Shown piece after piece: positions 9,011 through 17,054 of a DNA stretch of 35,394 nt; the stretch's first letter is position 1, and each line of letters begins with the position of its first letter. The notes beneath the pieces were generated by a model. That model searched no databases and had not been told where the DNA came from. It saw nothing but the letters and a program-made list of their open reading frames with translations. Source of the stretch: Noviherbaspirillum malthae (lineage in GTDB: Bacteria > Pseudomonadota > Gammaproteobacteria > Burkholderiales > Burkholderiaceae_D). The DNA is taken from assembly GCF_015352985.1 (NCBI RefSeq), contig NZ_JACYXF010000065.1, forward strand, positions 1 through 35,394, read 5' to 3'. A program made the translations under genes and the position numbers.

Positions 9011-9250
9011 TTAAAACTGAACCTGATGGCGTATATGAGCTAATCGTGTAACATCCTGAGCCTTATAGGTTGGATGTTCCTGCCGCTGTGACCCTTGAGT
9101 GTCTTTGTACAGCGAAAGAACCGCACTACCAAAACCGAAGATGGCAATAATACCGATAGGTAGCATAGGCTTTCCGGCACGCCATAGCGCATACACGGAG
9201 GCTGAGGTCGTAATGAAAATAATCAGAGCTAGGAATTGTCCCGTTGTCAT
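9011..9250 (-). CDS. Small two-helix membrane protein, function unknown
   Basis: A 79-residue hypothetical protein. Two hydrophobic segments (about 5-25 and 30-48) are joined by a short WRAGKPM turn, and a polar tail follows (DTQGSQRQEHPTYKAQDV). I chose the ATG at 9250 because the sequence from there begins directly with the first membrane segment. An in-frame ATG at 9283 would add 11 polar residues. Neither start has a strong ribosome site. No family is recognised. It stands alone between the AbiE pair and a tyrosine recombinase. Confidence 0.5.
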   Translation of the reverse strand: MTTGQFLALIIFITTSASVYALWRAGKPMLPIGIIAIFGFGSAVLSLYKDTQGSQRQEHPTYKAQDVTRLAHIRHQVQF

Positions 9251-9429
9251 AACAAAACTTTCATCAGAAATTGACGTTAACATTCTTATCTGTTAACACA
9301 GTAGATCGTCGCGTTTGCATTGCATAACTCATATTCCTGATATTAACTGGATCGCTGAATAAAGCTGAACATGACACGCCCAGCACTTAAAAACGGTACC
9401 TTGTCGAAGTGACCCAGTGAAGGCAATCG

Positions 9430-10710
9430 CTACCATTCGAACTGCGCATTCGGTTCAGTCCGCCGAGACTTCGCTTCCGATGACGTGTCTTCCCATGCAA
9501 GTGTCCCTGGAACTGCTCGCTCTACGTCGGCGATCAAGTCCAGCGCATCCTGTTCGGTATAGCGCATTGTGGTTTCAAGGCTAGAATGACCAAGCGCACT
9601 TGCTATTGCTCGTACATTTTGGCCGGATAACAGGCTAGCCTTACCGAAGGTATGACGCAACCAGTGTGGGGAAGCCGCCTCAAGTTGCTCAGCCCCAAAG
9701 TCGTCGCCTAATTTCCGGAGATGTTCAGCTGTTGCCGCTAGTCGGCCTTTAACGATGGTATAGACACCATGCCGCGTTGTAATCTCACACCAGAACTTGG
9801 AGAACCAGTACTCCAGAGTTCTTTTGACCTCTGTATTTTCTGGCTCGAGCCGATTGGTACGGGACGACAGCAACAGTCGCATGTTGTCTCCAGCAGCAGG
9901 ATACTTTGACAACCCGAAGGTACACCGATACAGCGTGAATGCCTCCCATACCGCCTGGGGTACTGGAATGCTGCGCTCCTTTCCACCCTTTGCCGTTTCA
10001 GACGACACATGGAACATCCAGTAATGCTTTCCAGTCTTAGGAATGGTCAACTGATAGAAGGCTGACATCCGGGCGTGTGCCAATTCGCTACAACGAAGAC
10101 CAAGTCCGCGAAGCGCTTCAAAGATGAAGCGGTCGCGCGCTGCTTTCTGATGGTCAGCAAATTTCATTTTCGGAGCACTTTCGATGGTTTTCAATATCAG
10201 GTCGTACAAGTCAAGTGGAATCGACCGCCGTACGTTTACCTTGCGCGCTCTGGGCGCACCCATCAAAGCCATAGGGTTGATCCGGATATATCCCGTTCGA
10301 TGCCATGCAGTAAATAAAGCATGGACGAAACGCTTAATATCAGACTGACTGCTGCGCGATGGCGGCACTTTGAAGGGTGTCCAGTGCCTATGCCCTTTTT
10401 TAGTTCCAGTGCAGGCTAGTGCATTGGCAGGCAAATTCTCAAGGAAATCGGAAAACCTCGCGACATCCTGAGCTGACCATCTCGACGGCGTTACTCGAGC
10501 GACATTCTCGCAATACCAACGTAGCTTAGCTAAATGGCCGCGGTAAGTTGCTTCAGTCAGGCCTGTGGTGCTCTTGCTCTTCTCGCGTACTGTACGAAGG
10601 ACCACCTCGGCGGCTTGCCAGTCGTCGGTAACCGGACCTAATGCATGGTCAGGTTCCGGCTTCGAAACCATCATATCAGTGAGAATCTTTGGATTGAGGA
10701 TCTGATTCAT
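9430..10710 (-). CDS. Tyrosine recombinase / phage-type integrase
   Basis: A 426-residue site-specific recombinase with an N-terminal SAM-like core-binding domain (about 30-145) and a C-terminal catalytic domain (about 165-400). All catalytic residues are visible: R206 in GLGLRCSEL, K244 in TAKGGKERSIPVP, H349 and R352 in HWLRHTFG, H375 in LGHSS, and nucleophile Y384 in MRYTEQD. The start at 10710 is preceded by AGAGGTGA at good spacing. The frame stays open further upstream to 10881, but that part looks unlike a recombinase. It probably promotes integration, excision or multimer resolution of this element. The nearby att site could not be identified. Confidence 0.88.
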   Translation of the reverse strand: MNQILNPKILTDMMVSKPEPDHALGPVTDDWQAAEVVLRTVREKSKSTTGLTEATYRGHLAKLRWYCENVARVTPSRWSAQDVARFSDFLENLPANALACTGTKKGHRHWTPFKVPPSRSSQSDIKRFVHALFTAWHRTGYIRINPMALMGAPRARKVNVRRSIPLDLYDLILKTIESAPKMKFADHQKAARDRFIFEALRGLGLRCSELAHARMSAFYQLTIPKTGKHYWMFHVSSETAKGGKERSIPVPQAVWEAFTLYRCTFGLSKYPAAGDNMRLLLSSRTNRLEPENTEVKRTLEYWFSKFWCEITTRHGVYTIVKGRLAATAEHLRKLGDDFGAEQLEAASPHWLRHTFGKASLLSGQNVRAIASALGHSSLETTMRYTEQDALDLIADVERAVPGTLAWEDTSSEAKSRRTEPNAQFEW

Positions 10711-11118
10711 TGACTCACCTCTGGATAGCATTGCTGTTCGTCTAGCTATCGCACCAGGGTACAGACATTGAAAAAGCGGCGGCAACTCTCTGACCGGGGT
10801 GTTTAGCCCATTACTGCGTAAATGTTTCGGAGGAATCCACAAGCAAAGAATGGATTGCCACAGGGAATACCGGAATGACACGTAGAGATCTCAGCCCACC
10901 ATTGGCTCGAGATCCAGATGGGTCGTCGTTGAGTCGGGACGGCAGGCGTCTCATAGAGTCGATTACAAGCTTCCTGGTATCTTCTTGGCAAATATCGTAC
11001 TCGCATTGTTACAGTAGCATTCATGTTTGCAAGGAGCAATATCGCTAGCCTTATTTGTTCCGATCTAAGCAAAACCATTAGTTGCAGATCTGCAATTTCG
11101 AGACCCGTAGAAGGATTT
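10711..11118. other. Intergenic region, no gene seen
   Basis: This is the divergent spacer between the recombinase and the TumE-like gene. Frames open on either strand look like extensions of the neighbouring genes without conserved content. The recombinase att site and the promoter of the toxin-antitoxin pair may lie here, but I could not define either. Confidence 0.4.
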
Positions 11119-11592
11119 ATGCCTTTCAAACCAGAAAAACAACATAAAAACAATAAAAGGCTGAACTTTTGGGCAAAACATATATCGAACAGTGATATAT
11201 TTGAAGATATGAGTGCATTAGAGTCAAACGATGATGGCGGTTTGAGCTACTTGCTCGATCTGGACGGCGAAATTCAAGTCCAGAATGAGCAAGGATATTG
11301 GCTCAAATACGAAGTCTCCCTTGTGGACAAGTCTCCAGACCGCCCTCATGGCATCAAATACAGCTTGAGCTTGCATGCTCCGGATGGCACGCGTCTCATT
11401 GGTTTCGACAATGCACATGCAGTCAAGCCAGCAGGCTCACGTTTCAAGCATGCAGGAAAACGGTATCCGTTCGATCATCGGCATAGGCATGCAACCGATG
11501 AGGGCCTACTCTACGAATTCGATACGGCCACCAAGCTGCTGGAAGATTTTTATCAGGAAGTTGATCGCGTACTTAGGGAGGTGTGTCCATGA
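11119..11592 (+). CDS. TumE-like (DUF6516) toxin of a toxin-antitoxin pair
   Basis: A 157-residue protein whose C-terminal 120 residues match the TumE/DUF6516 pattern: LSYLLDLDGEIQVQ, then HGIKYSLSLHAPDGTRLIGFDN, then a basic DHRHRHATDEG segment. The GYDN/GFDN and DHRH elements are characteristic of this group of plasmid and transposon toxins. The ATG at 11119 follows AAGGA. An upstream in-frame ATG at 11023 would add a hydrophobic leader with no family match. Its stop overlaps the start of the downstream HTH gene (ATGA). The longer, basic N-terminus is unusual for the family. Confidence 0.7.
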   Translation: MPFKPEKQHKNNKRLNFWAKHISNSDIFEDMSALESNDDGGLSYLLDLDGEIQVQNEQGYWLKYEVSLVDKSPDRPHGIKYSLSLHAPDGTRLIGFDNAHAVKPAGSRFKHAGKRYPFDHRHRHATDEGLLYEFDTATKLLEDFYQEVDRVLREVCP

Positions 11593-11942
11593 TGCGTGTT
11601 ATTAAGATCGGAATCCTTTCAGTCGAGGAACAACGCAAACGTGCGTTGGAAATTGCCTCTGGCAAGCGCAAGCGCGACAATAACGATCCCATCATCTATA
11701 TGCCGTCAATGGCCGCAGCTGCGCGGATTCTCTCGGATGAGAATATGGCACTGCTCAAGATCATCCGGGAGCAGCATCCCTCTTCCGTCGATGAGCTCGC
11801 CAATCTTGTTGGCAAGCCGCAGTCGAATGTGTCGCGCTCGTTACATGCAATGGAGCCCTTTGGCTTGGTCGAGCTGAGGAAATCGGGCCGTCAAGTTACC
11901 CCGGTGGTCACGTTTGAGCACTTAGATATGGCTCTTATCTAG
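11589..11942 (+). CDS. TumA-like helix-turn-helix antitoxin
   Basis: A 117-residue winged-helix DNA-binding protein. The HTH lies at about 60-95 (SSVDELANLVGKPQSNVSRSL), followed by MEPFGLVELRKSGRQVTP, the wing pattern of MarR/ArsR-like regulators found as partners of DUF6516 toxins. GGGAGG lies seven bases upstream of the ATG at 11589, which overlaps the toxin stop, so the pair is coupled with toxin first. It probably neutralises the toxin and represses the operon. An in-frame GTG six bases upstream is less likely. Confidence 0.75.
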   Translation: MMRVIKIGILSVEEQRKRALEIASGKRKRDNNDPIIYMPSMAAAARILSDENMALLKIIREQHPSSVDELANLVGKPQSNVSRSLHAMEPFGLVELRKSGRQVTPVVTFEHLDMALI

Positions 11943-12156
11943 CGCTATGAAAGGCTACACCAAGAAGCACCGGAGGCCTCTCCATGTCCCTTGTTATAGC
12001 AGAAGTGGCTTTGAGCTGTCGAAATCCGTGTTGCTCAAGCGTAGTCCATCTATGACAAGCATCTGCACTCATCATTGAATGAAAAAGGTAGGGTCATTCG
12101 GTGGAGCGTTTAGCAGTTGTGATTTCCCATCTTGAGACAGATCATGGGGTAACTAT

Positions 12157-12468
12157 GTGATAGTGCTAACTTACATTAAAACAGACGGAACTGCCATCGC
12201 CGTTGACCTGTCTGCGAAGCAAAATGGAAAAGCAATGCGTTTCAATCAACAACATTACGACAGCGCCCAATCGAGATGTCAGGACGGCTTGCCGCCCATT
12301 CATTCGTTTCGTAAGGACGGCCACATGGAGACGTTGGTCAATGAGGCGATACGAATGCAATCGCAATCAGGAAGCAAGGCAGCCAGCCAATTCATGGCCA
12401 CACATGAGATTCCGATTACAGTAGCGTTGCGGGTGATATTACAGCCACATTTGCGCCGTACGATGTAA
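12157..12468 (+). CDS. Hypothetical protein, plasmid type
   Basis: A 103-residue protein with no recognised family. It starts at GTG 12157, preceded by GGGG at usable spacing. The C-terminal half (ETLVNEAIRMQSQSGSKAASQFMATHE, in two helices) and the ending PITVALRVIL look like a folded helical protein. The N-terminal third could form beta strands. It lies in a 1.1-kb region of short genes between the TumE/TumA-like pair and the HU gene. It could be chance, but composition and codon phase look coding. Confidence 0.4.
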   Translation: MIVLTYIKTDGTAIAVDLSAKQNGKAMRFNQQHYDSAQSRCQDGLPPIHSFRKDGHMETLVNEAIRMQSQSGSKAASQFMATHEIPITVALRVILQPHLRRTM

Positions 12469-12610
12469 TTAACTTCTGGACAATCTCTTCTTGTATCGAC
12501 TTTCCTCATTCACGTAAGTATGTACCGCCCTTACCGAGTGACGCACTCATAGGCGTGGGATCTTCTAACATCGCTAGTAGCGCTGTTTTGACTCATACTT
12601 GAAGGCATTG

Positions 12611-12838
12611 TCACCTGACCTCCCTGTTGTGGAGCAGTATTGGTAATGTGCTTGGATAACGCACATAGCCGAATTGACCTGTGTCTACCACCTGAGTACC
12701 GTCCGCATTGGTAAGCGTGATTTCAATAAGGCGTCCGCCGTGGTATTGCCATCGCCGGGGCGTTAATCTGCTTATTGGTCTACGAAGAGATTCACTCAAC
12801 GTTTCTAACGTTGAAAACTGTCGAGATTGGTGCAGCAT
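12611..12838 (-). CDS. Possible small hypothetical protein
   Basis: A 75-residue frame on the minus strand with a plausible beta-rich centre (RLIEITLTNADGTQVVDTG). No family is recognised, no strong ribosome site is seen, and the position between two longer intergenic stretches is the only context. It may be non-coding. Confidence 0.25.
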   Translation of the reverse strand: MLHQSRQFSTLETLSESLRRPISRLTPRRWQYHGGRLIEITLTNADGTQVVDTGQFGYVRYPSTLPILLHNREVR

Positions 12839-12967
12839 AGTATTAGAGTAAACAGTCCAATCTCGTCATCGTAGTTCCTAAAACGGACGTCAAAGTTCGG
12901 CATGCATTCACTCTCGTCCTTCATTGACGTTGTTCGGTATAGGTCTACCTATCTTCAGCAACTCACG

Positions 12968-12996
12968 TAGACAAATAAATTAGTAAAGCCTACAAT
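12968..12996 (+). promoter_or_regulatory. Sigma-70-type promoter of the HU gene
   Basis: TAGACA (12968-12973) and TACAAT (12991-12996) are separated by 17 bases, each one mismatch from consensus. They lie about 85 bases upstream of the HU start in an AT-rich stretch. Confidence 0.55.
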
Positions 12997-13079
12997 AATA
13001 TTGCTTGCGGTCAACTAATTCATGTCAAACAGTGACCACCTTATTGCCATTCATCCCGCATCTCTACTAGGAGCTTAAA

Positions 13080-13367
13080 TTGAATAAAAGCGAAATCATC
13101 GACAAATTGGCCGCAGACCATGAACTCACCAAAGTGAAGGCCAAGGAAATCGTTGAACAGTTGTTTGGCTTCGTTGGCTCCAGCCTGAAAAAGGAAGGTC
13201 GTTTTGCCTTCCCCGAACTTGGCACCTTCACTGTTGGCCAGCGGGCTGCACGCACTGGCCGCAATCCAGCCACGGGTGAGACAATCAAGATCAAGGCATC
13301 TAAAACTGTCCGTTTCAAGGCCGCGCCTGCCCTCAAAGAGCTCGTGGCCAAGGTCAAAGTGAAGTAA
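13080..13367 (+). CDS. HU-family histone-like DNA-binding protein
   Basis: A 95-residue HU/IHF-family protein that binds and bends DNA as a dimer. The N-terminal helices (MNKSEIIDKLAAD...AKEIVEQLFGFV), the strand region with GRFAFPELGTFTVGQRAARTGRNPATGE (the beta-arm and conserved R-N-P tip) and a final helix APALKELV are all present. Translation begins at TTG 13080 with AGGAG upstream. It is closer to HU than IHF. Plasmid-borne HU-like proteins can aid replication, partition or silencing of the plasmid; which applies here is unknown. It has its own promoter and a hairpin just after the stop. Confidence 0.9.
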   Translation: MNKSEIIDKLAADHELTKVKAKEIVEQLFGFVGSSLKKEGRFAFPELGTFTVGQRAARTGRNPATGETIKIKASKTVRFKAAPALKELVAKVKVK

Positions 13368-13378
13368 CTCATTCCCAC

Positions 13379-13397
13379 GGGCGGCATCTGACCGCCC
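13379..13397 (+). terminator. Hairpin after the HU gene
   Basis: GGGCGG and CCGCCC form a 6-bp GC stem with a seven-base loop, 12 bases after the HU stop. No T-run follows, so it may stabilise the mRNA end rather than act as a classical terminator. Confidence 0.4.
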
Positions 13398-13599
13398 TAC
13401 CCTCCCCCTACGTTTATGTGCGATCAGTAAGGCTTAACCAAGAGCGCCAGAGGTCCGTTGGTTCCCAGTTCCTTCCATGCACTGGTTTTTTCTTGAGCCT
13501 AAAGGAAGATAGCAAAATCTCCGCACCAAGCTGAGTATTGGTCACAAAATAGCTTAGCCACACGTCGTCCTCGGAAGTCTAGCCAACGGCGCCTGAATC

Positions 13600-13611
13600 C
13601 GGTTTAAACCG
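13600..13611. repeat. 12-bp palindrome CGGTTTAAACCG upstream of the 13.7-kb gene
   Basis: A perfect palindrome lies 57 bases before the next gene start, in a 300-base spacer with nothing else recognisable. Its GTTTAAAC core is of the size bound by small plasmid repressors, so an operator is possible; no binder is assigned. Confidence 0.35.
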
Positions 13612-13667
13612 AAACTCAGCCGGTCCGTTAGAATCACTTTGTTATTAGAGAGTAGAGAGGAATACCC

Positions 13668-14135
13668 ATGGCCAGAATGCCATCCGCAGCAAAAGTCATT
13701 CAGGACGAACTGAAACAGGCACGTCAAGCAGTCGCGTTTTATCAGAAACGCGTTGAAGACCTGGAAGACGTTCTTGCCACGCTCAGCAGCATCGATGCGC
13801 CGGTCACGGCTTCCCGCGGAAGCAGTAACAAGAAAAAAGATGTGACGACCACGAAAGCGTCGTCGCAAGTTGCCAGCAAATCCAGGAGCACAAAACTGCC
13901 CGCGACTGGCAAGGACTTTTGGCCCAGTTTGCTCACTGACAAGCCGCAATCAGCTGCAGAGGTCTTCAAGTCGGCGCTTGCTGCACTGCGTATCCGTCCA
14001 ACTCCTGAAGATCGCAAAAAACTCTCCCAGCGCATGTCTAATGCGCTCAGTGTCCTGAGCAAGAACGGTGAAATTACAGCTGAAGGTTCTGCAAGAAACC
14101 GTCTCTACTCCAGGACGAATGGCAGTGCTTCCTAA
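13668..14135 (+). CDS. Hypothetical protein with N-terminal coiled coil and winged-helix-like C-terminus
   Basis: A 155-residue protein of no named family. Residues about 8-45 form a coiled coil (IQDELKQARQAVAFYQKRVEDLEDVL). A low-complexity linker rich in S, T and K (about 48-85) follows. The C-terminal 65 residues resemble a winged helix (KRMSNALSVLSKNGEITAEG type pattern, here SQRMSNALSVLSKNGEI). GAGAGG precedes the ATG. It stands alone, between a palindrome and a strong terminator. A nucleoid-associated or regulatory DNA-binding role alongside HU would fit but is inference. Confidence 0.7.
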   Translation: MARMPSAAKVIQDELKQARQAVAFYQKRVEDLEDVLATLSSIDAPVTASRGSSNKKKDVTTTKASSQVASKSRSTKLPATGKDFWPSLLTDKPQSAAEVFKSALAALRIRPTPEDRKKLSQRMSNALSVLSKNGEITAEGSARNRLYSRTNGSAS

Positions 14136-14157
14136 CTTTCAAGCATAACGATGTTTC

Positions 14158-14191
14158 GTGCCTCGTCAGACAATTTTGTCTGACGAGGCAC
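14158..14191 (+). terminator. Strong terminator hairpin
   Basis: GTGCCTCGTCAGACAA pairs perfectly with its complement ending at 14191 (16 bp, two-base loop), followed by TATTTTGT. It lies 23 bases after the coiled-coil gene and faces the 3' end of the minus-strand NERD operon, so it may serve both directions. Confidence 0.8.
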
Positions 14192-14415
14192 TATTTTGTA
14201 CGCTTAGTCTTCAATTACCGCTTTTAACGCTCCCTCCTGATTGTCTTATCGAGTGACCTGGAGGTTTCCTCGTAAAACCCCTGAACAGCATACGGGCTGA
14301 AGTCCAGAGCCGACAGAGTAACCTGCATGTGGAGCCTTGCAATATTTGACGGTCATTTTCCAACCTCATGGCTTGCCAGTTCAGCGGCAAATGAAATGGC
14401 AAGCATGCATATTGG

Positions 14416-14874
14416 TTAGGACGCTCCCGTTGAATGGGTCAGCATGAAAGATAGGCAGATCGCTGCCGTGGCCAATGCCGCTGAAACAGGCACCAGTACT
14501 CCCGACCTCTTGCCCGGCAGCGGCTTGCCGCGGGAATGCGCTTCAAGTATTGCCTCTTCGTAAGCAAAACTGGCTTCCGCTTTGCCGACAATGACAAGTA
14601 CCGATATCAAGGCAATTGCCAATTGCAGAATAAATATTACTTGGGCTGCGAAGGGATTTTCCGCCGGCGTAGCGAAGGCGACCATCCCGGCGTCATACGC
14701 GCCATCTGCAGCAACGAACATTGCCGCCCATAGTAACTGTCCCTCACTGATGGCCGCTTGCCATCGTCCGCGAATGGTCGACCAACTAGTGTCGGTAGCC
14801 CTCGCAGTCAAGATGAAGACGAAGACCATCAACGGCGTTGCGGTCCATTTGACGATGTTCCAATAATCTAGCAT
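14416..14874 (-). CDS. Four-helix membrane protein, last gene of the NERD operon
   Basis: A 152-residue integral membrane protein of unknown family. Hydrophobic segments lie at about 9-25, 46-66, 74-98 and 121-146. A soluble loop (about 99-120) contains EASFAYEEAILEAHSRGKPLPG. AAGGAG lies a few bases upstream of the ATG at 14874. It is the last of four minus-strand genes and is separated from the third by 72 bases that contain a 7-bp hairpin (14908-14930). Its place in the operon suggests it works with the membrane-anchored NERD protein. Confidence 0.7.
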   Translation of the reverse strand: MLDYWNIVKWTATPLMVFVFILTARATDTSWSTIRGRWQAAISEGQLLWAAMFVAADGAYDAGMVAFATPAENPFAAQVIFILQLAIALISVLVIVGKAEASFAYEEAILEAHSRGKPLPGKRSGVLVPVSAALATAAICLSFMLTHSTGAS

Positions 14875-14907
14875 GGTAGAACTCCTTGGTTGTTGTCGTT
14901 GTAGAGT

Positions 14908-14930
14908 GAAAGACGTAGTTTTAGTCTTTC
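14908..14930. promoter_or_regulatory. Hairpin between the third and fourth genes of the NERD operon
   Basis: GAAAGAC (14908-14914) and GTCTTTC (14924-14930) form a 7-bp stem with a nine-base loop in the only gap of the operon. It may attenuate or process the transcript; no T-run is present. Confidence 0.3.
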
Positions 14931-14946
14931 GGATTCCGCTATGTGA

Positions 14947-15267
14947 TTAATGCCGCATATTGCTTGTCTTCAGCAACAGCGTTCCCTGTCCTAATGTCTG
15001 AAACCGATCCGCTTCATCGTGAAGCCATTGCGCCATATCACGCAGGTGTATGATTTGCTCCTGCACCGTCGCGGCACTATGTATGAGCGACAACATCACC
15101 TCGAATACATCTAGATACATCTGCTGCGGCGCACCGGTTCCCTTATTAAGAGCGGCTTGAACGCCACTGCATTCTTCGTGCACCGAAGCCCCAGTGTTCT
15201 GGATGCTCTCAGCAATAGCATCCAGCAGCGACATTTCTTCATGCATAGTTTCATCGTCGTTGTTCAT
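14947..15267 (-). CDS. Small helical cytosolic protein of the NERD operon
   Basis: A 106-residue acidic protein, all-helical by appearance, with no recognised family. It has no membrane segment. The ATG at 15267 was chosen because it falls 16 bases after the stop of the NERD gene and has GGAG upstream. The frame is open to 15378, but that part overlaps the NERD gene. Conserved-looking segments are LLDAIAESIQNTGASVHEEC and VQEQIIHLRDMAQWLHDEADR. It may be an accessory or inhibitor of the NERD protein, by position only. Confidence 0.65.
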   Translation of the reverse strand: MNNDDETMHEEMSLLDAIAESIQNTGASVHEECSGVQAALNKGTGAPQQMYLDVFEVMLSLIHSAATVQEQIIHLRDMAQWLHDEADRFQTLGQGTLLLKTSNMRH

Positions 15268-15283
15268 CGTATTTCTTTCTCCA

Positions 15284-16288
15284 CTACGCCAGGCTGGACC
15301 GATTGACAATGGCTTTTGCTTCCGACCGTCGCTTGGCCTCATTGGCCCGCTCGATATGTCGCCGCATCGCGGCGTCATCGGTGGAGTGGCAGGCGATGAC
15401 TTGCGCTACGATCTCGTCAGGCCGCAGTAAATGAGTCGTGTTGACCTCTTCAAACGCGTACAGCAGGTCGAGGAGTTTGTCCGAGCGCACCACATTGGCA
15501 GGGCCTTCAGCGATGGTTGTATCAGCACCGTGTATCGCCACCACGGGGATACCGCGACAAAGACGTGAGTATTGCTGTTCCAGCACGCGTGCAGTTTGCT
15601 TGGCCTGTGAGAGTGCGTTACGCATCTGCCCTTGCCTGCCGTCGGACGCGACTGTCTTCCATTCCATCGCTTTGTCCGCTGCGAAAATGGTGGCATTCCG
15701 GTACTTGGTCTCAACCAGGTAACAGTTGTGCTGGGTCACGAGAAGATGGTCAATTTCGACACTGAACTCTTCGGGTGTGCCGGGTTGAAATACCAGTAAC
15801 ACTCCGTGCAACGAACGCCAATGCGGATTGGATATCTGCAGCCGTTCGATGACGCCTTTTACGTAGACCTCGGCCTCAAGTCCCGCTGCCAGCCGTTGGA
15901 TCTCCGGCTCAACATACCGCTTTTCGATCCAGACGGCCAGACTATAGGCCAAACCGCTGAACAATGCCACGCACACTGTGGTCAGTGTCCAGGCATATCG
16001 GCTGAACCAAGGCGTCTTATCGGGCGCGATCAGGCATGCGTAGTACAGCGAGACGATACATGCGGTGAACGCTAAATACCGGACCGGCACCAGCCATTCT
16101 TTCTCATACTGATATCGTACAGCGAGTCGGTCAAGCCGCCATACTTTGGCCAGGTAATGAGTGATCGGCCAATACAGTAATGCGAGCAGCAAGCCAGGCA
16201 GTACACACATCACGAACTGCATGATATGGAGAGCGATTTCAACGCCATCTTCGGCACGGTGGCCAGTTGTCTTATGCTGCTGACTCAT
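15284..16288 (-). CDS. Membrane-anchored NERD-domain nuclease-like protein
   Basis: A 334-residue protein with three N-terminal membrane segments (about 20-48, 69-87, 98-122) and a cytosolic NERD domain (about 135-260). NERD belongs to the PD-(D/E)xK nuclease superfamily. The visible catalytic set is E139 or E141 (GLEAEVYV), D180 (VEIDHLL), E193 and K195 (LVETKYR), all intact. The C-terminal tail is charged and helical. Its start overlaps the stop of the upstream gene (ATGA), and it is followed by a 106-residue helical protein. NERD domains occur in DNA processing and in several anti-phage systems. The substrate here is unknown. Confidence 0.85.
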   Translation of the reverse strand: MSQQHKTTGHRAEDGVEIALHIMQFVMCVLPGLLLALLYWPITHYLAKVWRLDRLAVRYQYEKEWLVPVRYLAFTACIVSLYYACLIAPDKTPWFSRYAWTLTTVCVALFSGLAYSLAVWIEKRYVEPEIQRLAAGLEAEVYVKGVIERLQISNPHWRSLHGVLLVFQPGTPEEFSVEIDHLLVTQHNCYLVETKYRNATIFAADKAMEWKTVASDGRQGQMRNALSQAKQTARVLEQQYSRLCRGIPVVAIHGADTTIAEGPANVVRSDKLLDLLYAFEEVNTTHLLRPDEIVAQVIACHSTDDAAMRRHIERANEAKRRSEAKAIVNRSSLA

Positions 16289-16515
16289 TCTGCCTCCTTG
16301 CTAGATACTGGCGCCTTGGGTATCGCCTTAGTGATGCGCTTGGCAAGGATAAGCCAGATGCACCGCATGCCCAGTGAAGCCACCGCGCAGATCTCCTCGA
16401 TGGTCAGTAGGAATCTCGGCACTGCCTGTAATTTTTTAAGGCAGTGCTTTCGTTCGCTGCTTGCATAGTCAAGATCGAATAGGTTTTGATTGGTAATGTG
16501 TTTAGGGTCAATCAT
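16285..16515 (-). CDS. Small single-helix membrane protein, first gene of the NERD operon
   Basis: A 76-residue protein with a basic N-terminal half (SSERKHCLKKLQ) and one hydrophobic segment (about 42-62, EICAVASLGMRCIWLIL). No family is recognised. The ATG at 16515 gives a sensible N-terminus (MIDPKHITNQ). An ATG at 16572 would add a 19-residue leader. It overlaps the NERD gene by four bases, which implies coupled translation and a shared function at the membrane. Confidence 0.6.
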   Translation of the reverse strand: MIDPKHITNQNLFDLDYASSERKHCLKKLQAVPRFLLTIEEICAVASLGMRCIWLILAKRITKAIPKAPVSSKEAE

Positions 16516-17054
16516 CGTAGCTCCATCATCAATGGTGAATAACAACTCGTTCTCAACGCAAATTGCGATCAACGAGAAGTGGCTGGTACTGCAAGCCTAT
16601 TGTGAGATACGAAAACGCGAGCGCAACCTGACTTTTGGCATTTAACCCCTGTTTCACAGGTATGAACGAAAATATTTTTATTTGCGGGAGTGGGGATAGC
16701 CGCACTTCGCATAAGAACGACTATATTAGGAAAATCAGCTGGCGAGTTTGGCGCGTAAATTTGCCAGTGTTGCCTTTCTGTCCCAGTCTGTTGATGACGT
16801 CAAGAAGGCAGTGATGTAGAGCCGTATCGTAAGCGCTATTGTGCAATGAAGCTTGCAGTCAATATGATCACTCTCTCATGTATTGAACGCTGCTTTTCCT
16901 CCCGAAAACACCGAGTAGGAACTGTGTAAAGGACAGGATGCGGTCGACCTTGTCAACACATGTAACTAGTGCACAGACCGGTACACACCAAACAATTGCA
17001 TGGCACTTTCCTTGATCGTCAACGCCCGGGTGCATTCAAGGCATGGCCATGTTT
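16516..17054. other. Intergenic region, no gene seen
   Basis: This spacer of about 540 bases lies between the start of the NERD operon and the end of the next recombinase gene, which reads in the same direction. The NERD operon promoter should lie in its left part. I found no convincing gene, repeat or RNA. Confidence 0.45.
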
